Positions 9,342 through 17,972 of a DNA stretch of 64,000 nt are shown piece after piece; position 1 is the first letter of the stretch; each line of letters opens with the position of its first letter. The notes beneath the pieces are model-generated. The model saw nothing but the letters and a program-made list of their open reading frames with translations. It did no database searches and was not told the origin of the DNA. The DNA is taken from NCBI GenBank assembly GCA_024636975.1, contig JAGXGA010000019.1, forward strand, positions 186,001-250,000. The letters run 5' to 3'. A program made the position numbers and the translations under genes. The DNA comes from Mariniphaga sp. Lineage in GTDB: Bacteria; Bacteroidota; Bacteroidia; Bacteroidales; Prolixibacteraceae.

Positions 9342-9608
9342 TCAGATTCTTTGGCAATTTCGTCCTAGCTGCCTATTACCTCCTTTACCTGTTCTATGAT
9401 TGTTTTTTGATTTTTTTATCCCAAAAAGGGTCGCGAGTTTCATCAGCTCTTTTCTTCCTGGTTTTTTACTTTTCCCCAGGCGGCTGTGGCAGCGGCATCC
9501 ATCCAAAATCTCTTTCTTCCCGGGATAATCGGCCACACTGCTGTACAAATAATCTTCGGCACAATATACCAGGCCCACTTCAACCGGATTTTGATGGATA
9601 CCAGCCTG
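9342..9608 (-). pseudogene. C-terminal remnant of a REP-associated (Y1/TnpA-type) transposase
   Basis: The minus strand encodes HQNPVEVGLVYCAEDYLYSS followed by VADYPGKKEILD, which matches the C-terminal end of Y1-type transposases that act on REP-like palindromes (usual form: NPV..GLV....DY.YSSA.DY). The catalytic HUH and Tyr region is absent upstream, and the reading frame drifts after ILDG, consistent with decay. No intact copy is seen in the window, although REP-like sequences occur at 39.5-39.9 kb. Confidence 0.65.
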
Positions 9609-9631
9609 CGGCAGACTGGTAGTTTATCTTT

Positions 9632-10756
9632 TCATAATAAAAAAGATTCGTAATTTTCTCTATGAATTATTTCTGTTTTGTGTGGATGGTAGGTTTTTGT
9701 AAATGTTGCCGGAAATCCTGGTTTTTTATTTGGATTCCACTTGAATTCAAAAGCTGAGATTTTACCATCAATTTCTTCAATATAGTCTATTTCCTGCTGT
9801 TGTTGGGTCCTCCAGAAATATGACGAGCCATAAAAACCATGGTAAGAATTAAGTTTTCTTCGTTCAGAAACCAGGTAGTTTTCCCATAATACACCCACGT
9901 CGTTCCTGTTGCTTATAAAACTGAAATTACCAATTACAGCATTCCTGATTCCATTGTCGTAAAAGTATATTTTTTTATTCTTTTTAATTTCATTTCTGAC
10001 ATTTCGGGCAAAAGAAGGAAGCCTGAAAACAATATAAGCTTTTTCAAGAATATCAATATATCGTTCTACTGTTTCTGATGTTGTGCCAGCCGATTTAGCC
10101 ACTTCTGAAATATTGACCTCATTGCCAATTTGCCAGGCAAGCAATTGAACAATCTTTTCCAATTCAGAAGGTTTTCGAATATTACCAAATTTAAAAATGT
10201 CTTTGTACAAATAGCTTGAAGCCAGCAAAATTAGCAACTCCTTTTCCCTGTCGGGATTTGTTAAAACTTCCGGATAGCTGCCATAAATTAATCGCTGTTC
10301 AACTTGTTGCAGTTCAGTCCGAAGATCATGATAATTTACCATTTCTTTAAAAGACAACGGAAACAGGTTAAATTCATATTTTCTACCTGTCAGTGGTTCA
10401 TTTAGTTCACTTGAAAGTTCAAAGGAAGAAGAGCCGGAAATTATCGGACAAACGCCATCGATATAATCAACAATGAGTTTGATTGTTTTTCCAATATTTG
10501 GTATATCCTGAGCTTCATCAATCACAATTACTCCGTTCTTCCCAATAATACTTTTAAGCCTTTCCAACGAACTGTTTTCAATCAACCTTGCGTCACCCGG
10601 ATTATCTCCGTTAAACCAGATATACGGTTTCGTTAACTTTTCACAAATGCTTTTTAACAAAGTAGTTTTGCCACATTGCCTGGGACCAAGAAGGATTATG
10701 GATTTTTTGTCAACAATCCTTTTTATAATATCGTCTTCAATTGTTCTTTGAATCAT
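9632..10756 (-). CDS. AAA ATPase with C-terminal DUF4143 domain
   Basis: A 374-residue cytoplasmic ATP-binding protein of the AAA_14/DUF4143 group, widespread and often mobile in Bacteroidota; its cellular role is unsettled. The Walker A motif GPRQCGKTT is at 24-32, Walker B VIVIDEAQD at about 76-84 (D80/E81), and a sensor-like ISGSSSFEL follows. The DUF4143 part includes a winged-helix-like segment (VNISEVAKSAGTTSETVERY) and ends with the PD-(D/E)XK-like patch QQEIDYIEEIDGKISAFEFK. Length is normal. It lies in an island of decayed elements, including a second broken copy of the same family about 300 bases upstream. Confidence 0.88.
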   Translation of the reverse strand: MIQRTIEDDIIKRIVDKKSIILLGPRQCGKTTLLKSICEKLTKPYIWFNGDNPGDARLIENSSLERLKSIIGKNGVIVIDEAQDIPNIGKTIKLIVDYIDGVCPIISGSSSFELSSELNEPLTGRKYEFNLFPLSFKEMVNYHDLRTELQQVEQRLIYGSYPEVLTNPDREKELLILLASSYLYKDIFKFGNIRKPSELEKIVQLLAWQIGNEVNISEVAKSAGTTSETVERYIDILEKAYIVFRLPSFARNVRNEIKKNKKIYFYDNGIRNAVIGNFSFISNRNDVGVLWENYLVSERRKLNSYHGFYGSSYFWRTQQQQEIDYIEEIDGKISAFEFKWNPNKKPGFPATFTKTYHPHKTEIIHRENYESFLL

Positions 10757-10760
10757 TGCA

Positions 10761-10768
10761 CAAAAATA
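10761..10768 (-). promoter_or_regulatory. -7 promoter box (TATTTTTG) of the AAA/DUF4143 gene
   Basis: The minus strand reads TATTTTTG, ending 4 bases before the ATG at 10756, so a near-leaderless transcript is predicted. The box overlaps the left arm of the inverted repeat at 10766-10799. Confidence 0.45.
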
Positions 10769-10799
10769 ATAATTTTCAACTTCAGTCGAAAATTATTAT
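10766..10799. repeat. 12-bp perfect inverted repeat over the DUF4143 promoter, plus an extra arm
   Basis: ATAATAATTTTC (10766-10777) and GAAAATTATTAT (10788-10799) are perfect inverted arms around a 10-base loop. A further GAAAATTATTA occurs at 10820-10830. The position at the promoter suggests an operator, possibly autoregulatory, but no binding protein is identified. Confidence 0.5.
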
Positions 10800-10963
10800 A
10801 GTTATTTTAAGGTTAGCTCGAAAATTATTACTTTCCAATACAAAATGTAATTTGCTGGTAACCGTCATGCTGGTGTGGGGCTGTCTGCCGGTTAGCGGAT
10901 GTTTTGTTTTGCAAACGAAAATAAAACAGATAATTTCAGAATTGAAGAAGCAAATAAAAAGCA

Positions 10964-11090
10964 CTAGAAATACCTGTATTGTTCGGGTGCTTTTCCCTTC
11001 TTTTCAACTATTTTCGGATTCAAGGGAAGTGGATCGTTGCTGTCGATTTTCTCAAGCACTATGTTGAATTCCCAGGAGTCGCCATAATCG
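10964..11090 (-). pseudogene. Remnant resembling pRiA4b ORF-3-like protein
   Basis: On the minus strand the segment reads FDYGDSWEFNIVLEKIDSND and continues with PLPLNPKIVEKKGKAPEQ to a TAG at 10964-10966. The YDYGDSWE..IVLEKI block is the hallmark of pRiA4b ORF-3-like proteins. There is no start or N-terminal half; upstream the frame runs directly into a fragment of a DUF4143 gene, so this is a fused remnant. Confidence 0.55.
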
Positions 11091-11335
11091 AAAAAACAAA
11101 ATTCTCCAGCCTTCGCCCCAAATCTTTACTTAACGAATGGCTGTTGGCTTTAGCAAACACCGGATCGATGCTGTAACTTTTTTTGGGATTAACCAGTTGT
11201 TTTTTGATAGAAGGCGAATACCGGGGGAATAAAGTCAACAAGGTAACTTTCCCTTAAATAGTTGCAATAATCGAAAACTGTTCTTACCGATTTAATTCAA
11301 TAACTTTCGAAATATTATTATAGCTGAACTCTTAT
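11059..11335 (-). pseudogene. Frameshifted remnant of a second AAA/DUF4143 ATPase
   Basis: Pieces in different minus-strand frames align in order with a DUF4143 C-terminal region: SYNNISKVIEL, then RTVFDYCNYLRESYLVDFIP, then KKQLVNPKKSYSIDP through SKDLGRRLENFVF. At least two frameshifts separate them. The AAA half and the extreme C-terminus are missing. The last piece abuts the pRiA4b-like fragment, marking a deletion junction near 11085. Confidence 0.65.
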
Positions 11336-11632
11336 CAAAAACTTTCGGGGCTGCCATCAGAGAATTTCTTTTTATTTTATGGGGGGACTGAAAAACAAGT
11401 TCGAAGCACAGCAACTGTGTTAGGAGGAATCAATCGACGAACTGAGTCAGTTGTTATAGGCTGGATGTGTTTAAAAATTATTTGACACTCTTAAATTCCC
11501 TTTTTAAACAATTTTCTTTAATAATTTCAAAATTGCCGATTTCCACTTCTCCTGATTCCTATAGTTACTCAAGATTGTTAAAAAAGTGCAGTGGTATAGC
11601 TGGAAAAAAGATATTAGCAGGCAAACCCTAAA
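11336..11632. other. Gap in the accessory island
   Basis: About 300 bases between the decayed DUF4143 fragment and the TOTE-type gene. A short plus-strand stretch near 11390-11490 stays open (TEKQVRSTATVLGGINRRTE) and could be debris of another element, but I cannot assign it. Confidence 0.3.
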
Positions 11633-14584
11633 TTATCCGGTTTTCTCCAAACTCACCGTCAACTCATACGCAATATTATTGCTTTCAATTCGCATCATAC
11701 TCTCTTCGGCACTGCCATAGCTGAGGAGGTTAATGCTGCCATACCAAACAATTTTTTGGTCGATAATAGCATATTTTTGATGAATATTTGTTTTGAAAAT
11801 CAGATGAATACCGGAAGCTTTCATTTGTTTGGTTGCTTCTGTCCAAGTCGTTAAATCTGTATTTTCAAAATCCTTTGCCGGACGGGTTACCACAACAACT
11901 TTGACACTTCTTAAAATGACAGATTCCAAATCACGCATAATTTGAAGCGTCCTTCGTTTGGTAACAAACGGACTTACAATCAGAATCTCACGTTTTGAAT
12001 GGATTACATCGTTTACAAAAACCGAATAGAAGTTGCTTTTATCAAATATGATGTCCACGTTTTCCTCCTTTTTTTCTTGTTTGGAGAAAAGCTCACCTTT
12101 CATTTTATAACCAATGGAAGCGTAACCCGTCAGCCGACGGTTGTACATCCGTTCAAACATCCGCACATGGATGTCGATGTAATCGAAAATGAGGGCCTCT
12201 TTTTTTCCTTCGAACAATCGATGCAGACGTCCAGCATATTGCTGAAGCGTTCCTTTCCACGAAATAGGCATGGCCAGAAAAAGCGTATCAAGCCGGGGTT
12301 CATCAAAACCTTCGCCAATAAACCTTCCCGTAGCAACTATGATTAAAGGTTTATCATTTGACGATTCTGATATTTTTTCCATGATTTCCCGTGTATTTTT
12401 ATTTCCCATTCCACCTGTAATTGAAATAGCATCCGGAATTTTTTGCCGTAACATTTCGTATAAAATATTTACATGTTCCACTCGTTCGGTGAGGACAATG
12501 CAGTTTTTAACTTTTTGATGGCATTCCACTACATCGTCCACAATCAACTGATTTCTGCTTTCGTTTTTCACTATTTCAGCATACAATTCCTGAATTGTCC
12601 ATTCTGTTTCTTTTTTTTCTGTAATGGAATGAAATCTGAAAGTTGTAAACCGGGGAACAATGTAATGATCAAAAGGTCTTTTTTCCGCCTGCTTTTTAGC
12701 GTTATCCCGGTAACGAATGGAGCCGCAGTGCATAAAAATAATGGGATGATGCCCGTCTTTCCGCGTGGGAGTGGCGGTTAAGCCATATACATATTTTGCT
12801 GAAACATTTTTAAGAATCGATTCAAAACTAAATGCCGGAACATGGTGGCATTCATCCACAATCACCATTCCGTAATCGTTTATAAAGTCCTTCACTTCGC
12901 CAAGTCTCGACAATGATTGCATGATCGCAATGTCGATAATTCCGTTACGGATTTGTTTCCCCCCGCCAATCTGGCCGATAATACTCAGGGGCTTTTTACC
13001 CCGTTTGCCTTTGGTCTTTATCCGTTCACTTATAGTAAGAAATTCGTTAAGTTTTTTCTTCCACTGATTAACCAGACTGACTTTATTGACCAAAATGAGC
13101 GTGTTTACTTTTCGTTCGGCAATTAATTTGATGGCTGCAACGGTTTTGCCGAACGCTGTGGTGCCACAAAGAACTCCTGTGTTGTTTGACAGCATACTTG
13201 CAACGGCAAAGGGTTGTTCTTCCCTGAGTGATCCATTAAATGCAACATCAATTTTTTCTCCCGGATTGGTTTTGTCAATCCAGTTTGATTTCACTTTAAT
13301 TTCGTCCAGTAGATTATTTAAATCCTTTTCACATCCCCGAGGCAAACATATAAAATCAGTGGTTTCATCGGCACAAGAAATGATCCGCGGTTTATTATAA
13401 GTTGTCAATCGCATAGACTGGGCTTTGTAAAAATCAGGGTTTTTAAAAGCAGCCAGTCGTTTAATCCGGTTCAAGGCTTTGGCTGAAATCCCTTTTTTAG
13501 GAACAAAAAGCATATTGGCTTTTGCAATTTCAATCTTTTGGGGAAAATCCATTTTTAATAGTACCTCCTTACTTCTTGTCCACGGCTTAGATTGCACTTC
13601 TTCCTCATCATCCATCTTTAGAAAGCCAAGTTCATTTCCCTGGCTTATCTGTTCGGTAAGGGATTCAATTTTTTCTTGCGACAACCGCTCTACAGAAGAC
13701 AAAAACGCCCATTGATCGCTAAAAGGCCGAAAGTTTTCATCAATAAAAACACTGTTGCTTTTTTCCCGGGCCTTTTTTTGTAGCGGCAGCGCAATCAAAT
13801 TTCCGAAACCTCCTTTAGGCATGGTATCCTGATTGGGGAAAAATCGGTCGTACGATTTAAAACTGATTTCATGTCGCTGGTTCATGGCATAAGTGAGCAA
13901 AGCACTCCCAAATTTCCGGGCTATTGAGGCAGGAATGGGATGCTCAAAGAAGAACCATGCATGAGCACCATTTCCCGACCGGGAGCGTTCCACTGCAACC
14001 GCGATTGCAAATTCGGAACACACTTTTCCGATTGTTTCAATATCTTTCTTCCACTCTTCACCATCAAAATCAATGGCTAAAAACCAGCAGGTTTCGTCTG
14101 AAAGCAGCGGATAAATTCCAGCAATTATTCTACCGCGCAAATGATTTTCAACAATCTGACTGGTTAATCCCAGATAATCTTTGTTTTTACAGGCTGAGCA
14201 TTTAATTTTAGGCTTTTGGCAAATTCCCGGGACCCACTCATTGCCACAGGCAGGCGAATAACCTGACGTTCCCTTTATACTATTTTCCCATCTGTTTGCA
14301 AAAACATCTTCGCGACCCCTGAAAATCGACGAAAACAATTCTACCTTTTCAGCCGGAGATGATTGTTTGTCAATGACTTTGGCTTTTATTTCACCTGATG
14401 GAATATCAGGGTTTTCTGTATTATGGTAGTTCTCTGTATTTCTATAATCTTCATCACTTTCAGTTTTAAATTTTTTCCCAACAGGATTTTCAAGCTGTTG
14501 TAATTTTTCTTTAAGCTGCCTGTTTTCAGCTTGAAGTGTGTGGTATTTTTCTATTAATTCTTTGAAGTTCATAAAAATTGCCAT
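11633..14584 (-). CDS. TOTE-type primase-helicase with C-terminal phospholipase-D-like domain
   Basis: A 983-residue multidomain protein. A coiled coil (5-33) precedes a TOTE-type archaeo-eukaryotic primase domain (about 80-310) with the acidic pair D172/D174 in AIDFDGEEW, a Cys cluster at C113, C122, C129 and C132 (possible zinc site) and SGNGAHAWFFFE (203-214). An SF2 helicase follows: Walker A GTTAFGKT (474-481), DECH 577-580, TAT 603-605 and a QQYAGRLHR motif VI. The last 100 residues have HQKYAIID and WYGSINLL, a PLD-like nuclease half-site. Such proteins are described as biological-conflict (defence or mobile) components. Start at 14584; the Met at residue 5 is an alternative. No dedicated partner gene adjoins it. 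Confidence 0.85.
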   Translation of the reverse strand: MAIFMNFKELIEKYHTLQAENRQLKEKLQQLENPVGKKFKTESDEDYRNTENYHNTENPDIPSGEIKAKVIDKQSSPAEKVELFSSIFRGREDVFANRWENSIKGTSGYSPACGNEWVPGICQKPKIKCSACKNKDYLGLTSQIVENHLRGRIIAGIYPLLSDETCWFLAIDFDGEEWKKDIETIGKVCSEFAIAVAVERSRSGNGAHAWFFFEHPIPASIARKFGSALLTYAMNQRHEISFKSYDRFFPNQDTMPKGGFGNLIALPLQKKAREKSNSVFIDENFRPFSDQWAFLSSVERLSQEKIESLTEQISQGNELGFLKMDDEEEVQSKPWTRSKEVLLKMDFPQKIEIAKANMLFVPKKGISAKALNRIKRLAAFKNPDFYKAQSMRLTTYNKPRIISCADETTDFICLPRGCEKDLNNLLDEIKVKSNWIDKTNPGEKIDVAFNGSLREEQPFAVASMLSNNTGVLCGTTAFGKTVAAIKLIAERKVNTLILVNKVSLVNQWKKKLNEFLTISERIKTKGKRGKKPLSIIGQIGGGKQIRNGIIDIAIMQSLSRLGEVKDFINDYGMVIVDECHHVPAFSFESILKNVSAKYVYGLTATPTRKDGHHPIIFMHCGSIRYRDNAKKQAEKRPFDHYIVPRFTTFRFHSITEKKETEWTIQELYAEIVKNESRNQLIVDDVVECHQKVKNCIVLTERVEHVNILYEMLRQKIPDAISITGGMGNKNTREIMEKISESSNDKPLIIVATGRFIGEGFDEPRLDTLFLAMPISWKGTLQQYAGRLHRLFEGKKEALIFDYIDIHVRMFERMYNRRLTGYASIGYKMKGELFSKQEKKEENVDIIFDKSNFYSVFVNDVIHSKREILIVSPFVTKRRTLQIMRDLESVILRSVKVVVVTRPAKDFENTDLTTWTEATKQMKASGIHLIFKTNIHQKYAIIDQKIVWYGSINLLSYGSAEESMMRIESNNIAYELTVSLEKTG

Positions 14585-14831
14585 TCATTTTTGTAAAATT
14601 AACAAGTTTATGAATCTTTTGAAATGTGTTAACACTATGCTGGATAAATTGTTTTTAATAAAATTTCCGTATTCAAATTTCTCAGTGAATAACGATCATG
14701 CTTAAACATATAATGCTAATTTTAGTGCATCATTATATTTTAATTCATAAGTTTTGTAATCCTTTGAAAACATTTAATAAAGCGTTTGGCATAATTAGTA
14801 AAAAAAAGAACAGAGTAATTAAATCTTAACC

Positions 14832-17030
14832 ATGAAGAATATGATAACTTATTTTACAAAAATAAAATTTTCACCCATGTATAAATGTTTCTTAATACTA
14901 GCAGTAACTTTCTTTCTGGCAGGATATCAGAAAGTGGAAACAGAAATATCAAATGAATTAATAGGTATTTCAATGGTAAATTCGGAAAACACCTTATGGA
15001 CTTATAGCACAAAAGGCGGTGTCACACAAAATATTGCACCACCGGTTTTTCAACTCAATAAACAGGAGGTAAAAGGTGTGTTTGAATCGTTTGTTACCGA
15101 AGAAAGAAGCATAGAGAAAATTAATGTAAAAGTATATACAGTAAAAGGGAATTTGGCTTCTATGCCTGATGTTACCATGGCTTTGACTTTGCGTGTAGCA
15201 CCTGACAATTCTATTGTCAGATTCAAATATACCCTTGCCTCTGACACAGACCTTAAACTGACTAAACTGGAAGGTAAAGACCATATCGATTATTTACAAA
15301 CTTCATTAAACAGGTATGATAGCTTTACAGAAGTTAATCTTTCAGAATTTTTCGAACTGGAACACAGTTATCTTCCCGGAGAGCGTATACTCAGCCCAAC
15401 AGGTTTTGAACATGAAATAAGCATTATGGGCCCTGTTTTGGTGGCCTCCAATGACAGAAACAGCCTGTTGCTGACTTATGAACATGGCTCGCAGCTTCCG
15501 GACCGATTTGTAGAGTTTAGACCAGGTAAGGACAAAAACATATCTCTATCGGCCGTTAAAGGAAATTACTTTGAAGGGCAATCGCTGAAGGATTGTTATT
15601 CCACACTTTGGATGAACATTGGAATTATTGAAGGAGATGTTGAAAATGTTGCAAAAATGCATCGCCGGCACGTTCTGTATTATATGTCAGAAAATACTAC
15701 CAGCCGTAAACCCTATATATTTTACAACACATGGAATTTTCAGGAACGGAACCTGTTTTGGGAAGGTAATACATATCTGTACGATATGAATAAGGAACGG
15801 ATGCTTAAAGAAATAGATGTTGCTCATAAAATGGGAATTGAGGTGTTTGTAGTCGATGCGGGATGGTTTGGAAAAACGGGTGATTGGATAGCCAGTAAAG
15901 AAAGGTTCCCCGATGACCTGAGTGAGGTGAAGCAAAAACTCGATTCTTATGGAATGCAAATGGGACTCTGGTTCAATTCCGATGCGGCGGTAACCAGCAA
16001 CATGCTGGCTAGGAATCAGGACAATGTAATGTCAGTCAACGGCAATGTCAGTGGACCACATAGTGTGTGGGAGACTGAAGAAAGTTATGCCATGTGTCTG
16101 GTCAGCCCTTTCAGGAATGATTATGCCAAAGAACTAATCCGTGTAGCGAAGCATTACGATATCAAATACTTTAAATGGGATGCATTTCGACAATACGGAT
16201 GCAATGCTCCGGGGCATTGGCACGGTACTGAGAACAACTCTCCGGAGGAACGTGCTTTTAACTATTCTTTTCAGCTTCCCTTTGCCATGGTAGATGTGGC
16301 AAACAAAATCTGCGAAGCTATACCGGGTGCTATTGTTGACTTTGACATAACCGAAGGTGAGCGGGCTGTTGGACTTGCGTTTTTGGAAGCAGGAAAGTTT
16401 TTTGCCGTAAATAACGGCCCTTATTACGTGTCTTTCGACGATACGTTATTTGCACCGGGCGGAGGTATGGGTGCCAATGTGCTGGTATTCCCGGGACTGG
16501 CGAGGGCAGTAAACGCACGACATACTTTAAACTATGATAAGTGGATTCCCTCAACATTATTTTTGACTCACTATCTGCCAGATGATCCCGAGTATTCTCA
16601 ATGGATAAACATCGGTTCGCTCATTTTGGGTCAAAACGGTATTTGGGGTAATTTGCCTGCTATTTCGGAAGCCGGGGTAGAACGGTTCGGAACGGCATTG
16701 AGTAAATACAAACAAGTAAGAGATGATATAACCCGTAGCCATCCGGTGCGATACGGCAGAACGGGAGGTTCGCCCGAAATTCATGAAAAAATAGCTGCCG
16801 ATAACGGAAAAGGGGCTGTTGTTATCTTTTACAACTACAAGAATGCGTGGAACAGAAATCCCGGGAATGGTTTTCCCGGAGAATTCACATATGTCACCGA
16901 GCATGCAGTGGATAAAACGTTTTGGGCAAATCCTGACACAGAGGTGAGATTTGATGAGAAAGACAGAGCTGTAATTACTGCCAGTTTTAAGGGTCCGGGA
17001 GCAAGAATAGTATTGTTTGGGGTGGATTGA
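14832..17030 (+). CDS. Alpha-galactosidase-like enzyme, GH36
   Basis: A 732-residue exported glycosidase. The N-terminal beta-sandwich (about 45-290) is followed by the TIM barrel with VFVVDAGWFG (338-347), the nucleophile strand IKYFKWDAF (D450) and the likely acid/base region VDFDITEGER (D503 or D505), consistent with clan GH-D melibiases. It acts on terminal alpha-galactosides or related sugars with retention. The export signal ends LAVTFFLAGYQK: the position where a lipobox Cys would stand is Tyr. It stands alone, between the accessory island and a VOC gene. Family-level activity cannot be fixed further. Confidence 0.87.
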   Translation: MKNMITYFTKIKFSPMYKCFLILAVTFFLAGYQKVETEISNELIGISMVNSENTLWTYSTKGGVTQNIAPPVFQLNKQEVKGVFESFVTEERSIEKINVKVYTVKGNLASMPDVTMALTLRVAPDNSIVRFKYTLASDTDLKLTKLEGKDHIDYLQTSLNRYDSFTEVNLSEFFELEHSYLPGERILSPTGFEHEISIMGPVLVASNDRNSLLLTYEHGSQLPDRFVEFRPGKDKNISLSAVKGNYFEGQSLKDCYSTLWMNIGIIEGDVENVAKMHRRHVLYYMSENTTSRKPYIFYNTWNFQERNLFWEGNTYLYDMNKERMLKEIDVAHKMGIEVFVVDAGWFGKTGDWIASKERFPDDLSEVKQKLDSYGMQMGLWFNSDAAVTSNMLARNQDNVMSVNGNVSGPHSVWETEESYAMCLVSPFRNDYAKELIRVAKHYDIKYFKWDAFRQYGCNAPGHWHGTENNSPEERAFNYSFQLPFAMVDVANKICEAIPGAIVDFDITEGERAVGLAFLEAGKFFAVNNGPYYVSFDDTLFAPGGGMGANVLVFPGLARAVNARHTLNYDKWIPSTLFLTHYLPDDPEYSQWINIGSLILGQNGIWGNLPAISEAGVERFGTALSKYKQVRDDITRSHPVRYGRTGGSPEIHEKIAADNGKGAVVIFYNYKNAWNRNPGNGFPGEFTYVTEHAVDKTFWANPDTEVRFDEKDRAVITASFKGPGARIVLFGVD

Positions 17031-17259
17031 TGAGGAAGGCTAAAAATGGGATTTAATCTGGCTTTCATGTTGTTATCTAATTGTCCTTTCCAGGTGTTCT
17101 TTGGGCACCAGGGATCGAATGGTTTCGGCAGTTAAACAGATTTCTTTTGATTAAAAATAAATTTATTTAAATTGTCCTGAAAAGTCAGTTCAAATTCAAT
17201 TAATAAAGACTTAATTGTTGATTAGATAGTAATACATTGGAAACAAATGACATAGGAAA

Positions 17260-17649
17260 TCAGGCAACAATCTCTACCCTGTTCCCGTCGGGGTCAAGTA
17301 CCACGCTTTCATAGTAGCCGTCGCCGGTGGTACGGGGTTCGCTTACGACCTTAAAACCATCACTGCGAATAGCTTCGGTTAAATGGTCTACCTCATTTTT
17401 GTTTCCTACATGAATGGCAAAATGGGTAAGTCCGGTATAATTTTTTAAGGGATCGTTTTTCGATTTACCAATGTTGGGCATTTCCATTATTTCGATGCGG
17501 CAGTCACCGTCGAACAGTAAAAAATAGGACCGGAATTCACGGGAGTGATTGTAATAGATTTCTGTTGAAGAAGCATCGAAATAGTGCATGTAAAAACTCC
17601 GAAGCCTTTCGAGATCATATGTCCATATTGCAAGATGTTCGATTCGCAT
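17260..17649 (-). CDS. VOC superfamily (glyoxalase-like) protein
   Basis: A 129-residue cytoplasmic protein of the vicinal-oxygen-chelate fold. Two beta-alpha-beta-beta-beta modules are visible, with probable metal ligands H5 (MRIEHLAIW), E53 or E56 (RIEIMEM), H76 (GLTHFAIHV) and E126 (DPDGNRVEIV). This arrangement suits a lactoylglutathione-lyase-like or other metal-dependent VOC enzyme; the C-terminal DPDGN.VE is typical. It is a single gene with a palindromic upstream site. The substrate is unknown. Confidence 0.85.
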   Translation of the reverse strand: MRIEHLAIWTYDLERLRSFYMHYFDASSTEIYYNHSREFRSYFLLFDGDCRIEIMEMPNIGKSKNDPLKNYTGLTHFAIHVGNKNEVDHLTEAIRSDGFKVVSEPRTTGDGYYESVVLDPDGNRVEIVA

Positions 17650-17665
17650 TTGTTATAATTTTCAG

Positions 17666-17679
17666 TTGTAAATTTACAA
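17666..17679. promoter_or_regulatory. 14-bp palindrome upstream of the VOC gene
   Basis: TTGTAAATTTACAA is a perfect palindrome 17 bases upstream of the VOC start. The minus strand within it also contains TAAATTTA, one base off the -7 consensus, so it may combine promoter and operator. Confidence 0.4.
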
Positions 17680-17972
17680 TAAAAAATGGTTTAACCATCC
17701 CTCAATTGCGTTCATTCAACAGAACGAAAAAATGATAACATCTGTCAGGAATTTACCACATTTACCCTAATAACAGTTGGATCAGTTTTTGGTATGGAAT
17801 CTGTATCTTTAAAAATTTGAATTTTTAGAATAAATATTCCAAAAAATTTATAGAAAAGGAGCAAAAATCTACATAATTCGAAGTTCTTAATAACTAAACG
17901 ACATGGTAATTGTTATTTTTACCGGATTAAACTGTTGACGGATCTACTTGGATAGAATATAATTATTAGCTG

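Noticed and set aside
10741-11067. 108-codon plus-strand frame near the decayed genes
   Set aside because: The minus strand of the same bases encodes recognisable gene remnants.
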